Assembly: GCF_014650755.1 (NCBI RefSeq)
Contig: NZ_BMVO01000003.1
Coordinates: 124,001-188,000, forward strand
From: Streptomyces chryseus
GTDB lineage: Bacteria > Actinomycetota > Actinomycetes > Streptomycetales > Streptomycetaceae
Direction of reading: 5' to 3'
DNA: 64,000 bases
The notes under the pieces were generated by a model that saw nothing but the letters and a program-made list of their open reading frames with translations, was not told the origin of the DNA and did not search any database. Below, piece by piece: positions 62,438 through 64,000 of the stretch (position 1 is the stretch's first letter; each line of letters begins with the position of its first letter). Position numbers and translations under genes: made by a program.

Positions 62438-63241
62438 ATGCGAATACTTCCCTGCGTCCTCACCGTCGCCGGATCCGACTCCGGCGGCGGTGCCGGCATC
62501 CAGGCCGACCTCAAGACGATGCTGGCGCTCGGCGTGCACGGCATGAGCGTGCTGACCGCGGTGACGGCGCAGAACTCCCTGGGCGTGCAAGGCGCCTGGG
62601 ACCTGCCGGTGGAGGCCGTACGGGCCCAGTACCGCAGCGTCGTCGACGACATCGGCGTACAGGCCGTCAAGACCGGGATGCTCTCGTCCGCCGAACTCGT
62701 CGAGACGGTCGCCGAACTGCTCGCCGGCACCGACGCCCCGGTGGTCGTCGACCCCGTGGGCGTCTCCAAGCACGGCGACCCGCTGCTCGCCACGTCCGCC
62801 CTGGAATCCGTACGGACGAAACTCCTGCCCACGGCGACCGTCGCCACCCCCAACCTCGACGAGGTGGCCCAGCTCACCGGCGTACGCGTGGAGTCCGAGG
62901 CCGGACTGCGGCGGGCGGCCGGCGCGCTCCTCGAATTCGGTCCGCGCTGGGTCCTCGTCAAGGGCGGCCACCTGCCGGGCGACGCGGTCGACCTGCTCAC
63001 GGACGGCACCGAGGAGCACTGGCTCCGCGCCCCCCGTCACGACAACCGGCACACCCACGGCACCGGCTGCACCCTGGCCTCCGCGATCGCCTCGGGACTC
63101 GCCAAGGGCCTCGACGTACCGCAGGCCGTGTCCGCCGCCAAGGAGTACGTGACCGAGGCGATCGCCGCCGGGTTCGCGCTCGGCGCCGGGATCGGGCCGG
63201 TCGACCACGGCTGGCGGCTCAGGAACAGCCCTGCGTCCTGA
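62438..63241 (+). CDS. thiD: Hydroxymethylpyrimidine/phosphomethylpyrimidine kinase
   Basis: The kinase phosphorylates the thiamine pyrimidine HMP twice to HMP-PP. The 267-aa ribokinase-type protein shows [17 protein letters not shown], the [17 protein letters not shown] segment, [15 protein letters not shown] and [19 protein letters not shown] with the catalytic Asp/Cys region. ATG 62438 starts 37 bases behind thiL. The gene ends 105 bases before the rpmB stop, with a strong hairpin between the convergent genes. Confidence 0.94.
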   Translation: MRILPCVLTVAGSDSGGGAGIQADLKTMLALGVHGMSVLTAVTAQNSLGVQGAWDLPVEAVRAQYRSVVDDIGVQAVKTGMLSSAELVETVAELLAGTDAPVVVDPVGVSKHGDPLLATSALESVRTKLLPTATVATPNLDEVAQLTGVRVESEAGLRRAAGALLEFGPRWVLVKGGHLPGDAVDLLTDGTEEHWLRAPRHDNRHTHGTGCTLASAIASGLAKGLDVPQAVSAAKEYVTEAIAAGFALGAGIGPVDHGWRLRNSPAS

Positions 63242-63273
63242 AGGCGGCCGCCCCGCCGGGGGCGTAGGGGAAC

Positions 63274-63311
63274 AAAAAAGAACCGGTCCACCACGAGGGT
63301 GGACCGGTTCT
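63274..63311 (-). terminator. Bidirectional terminator between rpmB and thiD
   Basis: A perfect 14-bp stem (63279-63292 with 63298-63311) over ACGAG is preceded on the plus strand by AAAAAA. Read on the minus strand that gives TTTTTTGTT after the stem, an intrinsic terminator for rpmB; it also lies right after thiD. Confidence 0.9.
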
Positions 63312-63346
63312 CAAGCAACCAGCTAGGTGGCCGCGCTTGGCATACG

Positions 63347-63532
63347 TCAGCGCGAGACCTTGCCGGCCTTGATGCACGAGGTGCAGACGTTGAGCCGCTT
63401 CGGCGTCCGACCGACCACTGCACGCACGCGCTGGATGTTGGGATTCCAGCGACGGGACGTACGGCGGTGCGAGTGCGAAATGTTGTTGCCGAAGCCCGGC
63501 CCCTTGCCGCAGACGTCGCAGTTGGCAGCCAC
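63347..63532 (-). CDS. rpmB: 50S ribosomal protein L28
   Basis: The 61-aa protein ([25 protein letters not shown] to [10 protein letters not shown]) is L28 of the zinc-binding C+ type, with CDVC near the start and CTSC near the end forming a four-cysteine ribbon. It binds the 50S subunit. GTG 63532 follows GGAG by 6 bases. Streptomyces usually also carry a cysteine-free paralogue under zinc control; this is the zinc-dependent one. A 20-base perfect palindrome overlaps the promoter. Confidence 0.96.
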   Translation of the reverse strand: MAANCDVCGKGPGFGNNISHSHRRTSRRWNPNIQRVRAVVGRTPKRLNVCTSCIKAGKVSR

Positions 63533-63556
63533 GGGTCACTCCAAAGACTTCAGATG

Positions 63557-63587
63557 CACTTACAGTGGATCCCGGCATGCCGGGATC
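63557..63587 (-). promoter_or_regulatory. rpmB promoter region with a 20-base perfect palindrome
   Basis: TAAGTG (minus strand, 63562-63557) is a plausible -10, with the start site about 20 bases before the GTG. GATCCCGGCATGCCGGGATC (63568-63587) is a perfect palindrome lying across the spacer and -35 region. Its length and position suggest a repressor site or a symmetric RNA element if transcribed from further upstream. Confidence 0.6.
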
Positions 63588-63789
63588 GAAGAATCGAGTG
63601 GCGTAGCCGGGGGAATGTCCCGATTCTCATCGGGCAACCGGAGCAGCATACATCGCCTGCTCCCGTAGAACGAAACTACCACGACCGCCGGGCGCCCCGT
63701 CCCCGTCCCCCTCCGCTCCGCCCCCGCCACCGGGCCCGGCCGTCGCGCGACTACCCTGCGGTGCAACCCGCTCTCAAGGAGGACGCCAG

Positions 63790-64000
63790 GTGCCGCAATC
63801 CCTCGACGCCGTCGCGGTACGCACCTGGTGCTCGCTGGCCCTGGAGGCCCTGGGCAGAGCCCGCGAGGAGATCGACGCGATCAACGTCTATCCGGTCGCG
63901 GACGGGGACACCGGCACCAATCTCTACCTGACCGTCGAGTCCGCCGCCCAGGCCGTCGAGGCGGTGTTCACCGCCCACGAGACCGTCACCCGGGCGGGAT
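63790..64000 (+). CDS. DAK2-domain (dihydroxyacetone kinase-like) protein, N-terminal part
   Basis: GTG 63790 follows AAGGAGG and opens a frame that runs off the window. The visible 70 residues (LDAVAVRTWCSLALEALGRARE, then INVYPVADGDTGTNLYLTVES) contain the DGDTGTN motif of the DAK2/DhaL domain, which binds ADP and magnesium. Full-length members, often ahead of recG, are fatty-acid kinase (FakA)-like proteins. The rest, including the C-terminal domain, is not visible, so the exact substrate is open. Confidence 0.88.
   Translation, partial: MPQSLDAVAVRTWCSLALEALGRAREEIDAINVYPVADGDTGTNLYLTVESAAQAVEAVFTAHETVTRAG

Overview
The window is a piece of a Streptomyces chromosome, or a very close relative. 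The evidence is high GC with strong third-position GC bias, many GTG starts, and lineage markers: two tandem conservons (cvnABCD), the AccB/AccE acyl-CoA carboxylase pair, an HU protein with a lysine-rich tail (HupS type), NdgR next to leuCD, and a fused urease gamma-beta gene. Gene order resembles the conserved chromosome core rather than an island. I saw no insertion sequence, prophage or CRISPR array.

Layout. 1-6 kb: the end of an EAL-domain gene, then an attenuator leader and ilvB-ilvN-ilvC, then serA. 6-10 kb: a PucR-type regulator divergent from the proline catabolism pair (proline dehydrogenase, P5C dehydrogenase). 10-16 kb: a DUF1206 membrane protein, a secreted chymotrypsin-like protease, an AAC(2')-type acetyltransferase, a secreted SGNH esterase, a 41-aa gene and a Tat-exported purple acid phosphatase-like protein. 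16-18.7 kb: leuB and ilvE. 18.7-24.9 kb: a nitrogen cassette with a decayed amidase, an NCS1 permease, a urease gamma-beta fusion, a divergent urease alpha subunit, an agmatine deiminase-like enzyme and a TetR regulator. 25-29 kb: cimA with a terminator-bearing leader, a Gly-rich membrane protein and a YceI protein. 29-33 kb: divergent secreted polysaccharide enzymes (GH64 glucanase, PL8 lyase) around LacI-type palindromes. 33-35 kb: accB-accE. 35-46 kb: two tandem conservons on the minus strand. 46-51 kb: a 59-aa gene, FAH-family hydrolase, gltX, a lipoprotein, a small secreted protein and a HAD hydrolase. 51.2-51.8 kb: five tRNA genes (Gln-Glu-Glu-Gln-Glu). 52-55 kb: ndgR divergent from leuC-leuD. 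55-64 kb: hupS, cofC with a cold-shock-like tail, an acyltransferase, gpsA, ddl, a DUF3515 lipoprotein, a stand-alone Lrp ligand domain, thiL, thiD, rpmB and the start of a DAK2-domain gene.

How the genes work together. Eight genes of branched-chain amino acid synthesis (ilvB, ilvN, ilvC, leuB, ilvE, cimA, leuC, leuD) and the regulator ndgR lie in separate blocks across 54 kb. ilvBNC is controlled by a leader peptide containing Ile-Leu-Val-Leu. leuCD carries a 9-bp inverted repeat between it and ndgR. The permease/urease/deiminase/TetR cassette is the least explained part: nickel ligands are conserved but a flap cysteine is replaced, no ureDEFG lie here, and a deiminase that makes ureido products is in the same operon. 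The conservons pair two quite different sensor kinases with nearly identical CvnB and CvnD partners.

Limits. All calls come from reading the sequence; no database search was run. Starts were set by ribosome binding sites and family knowledge. Promoters and operators are motif readings only.
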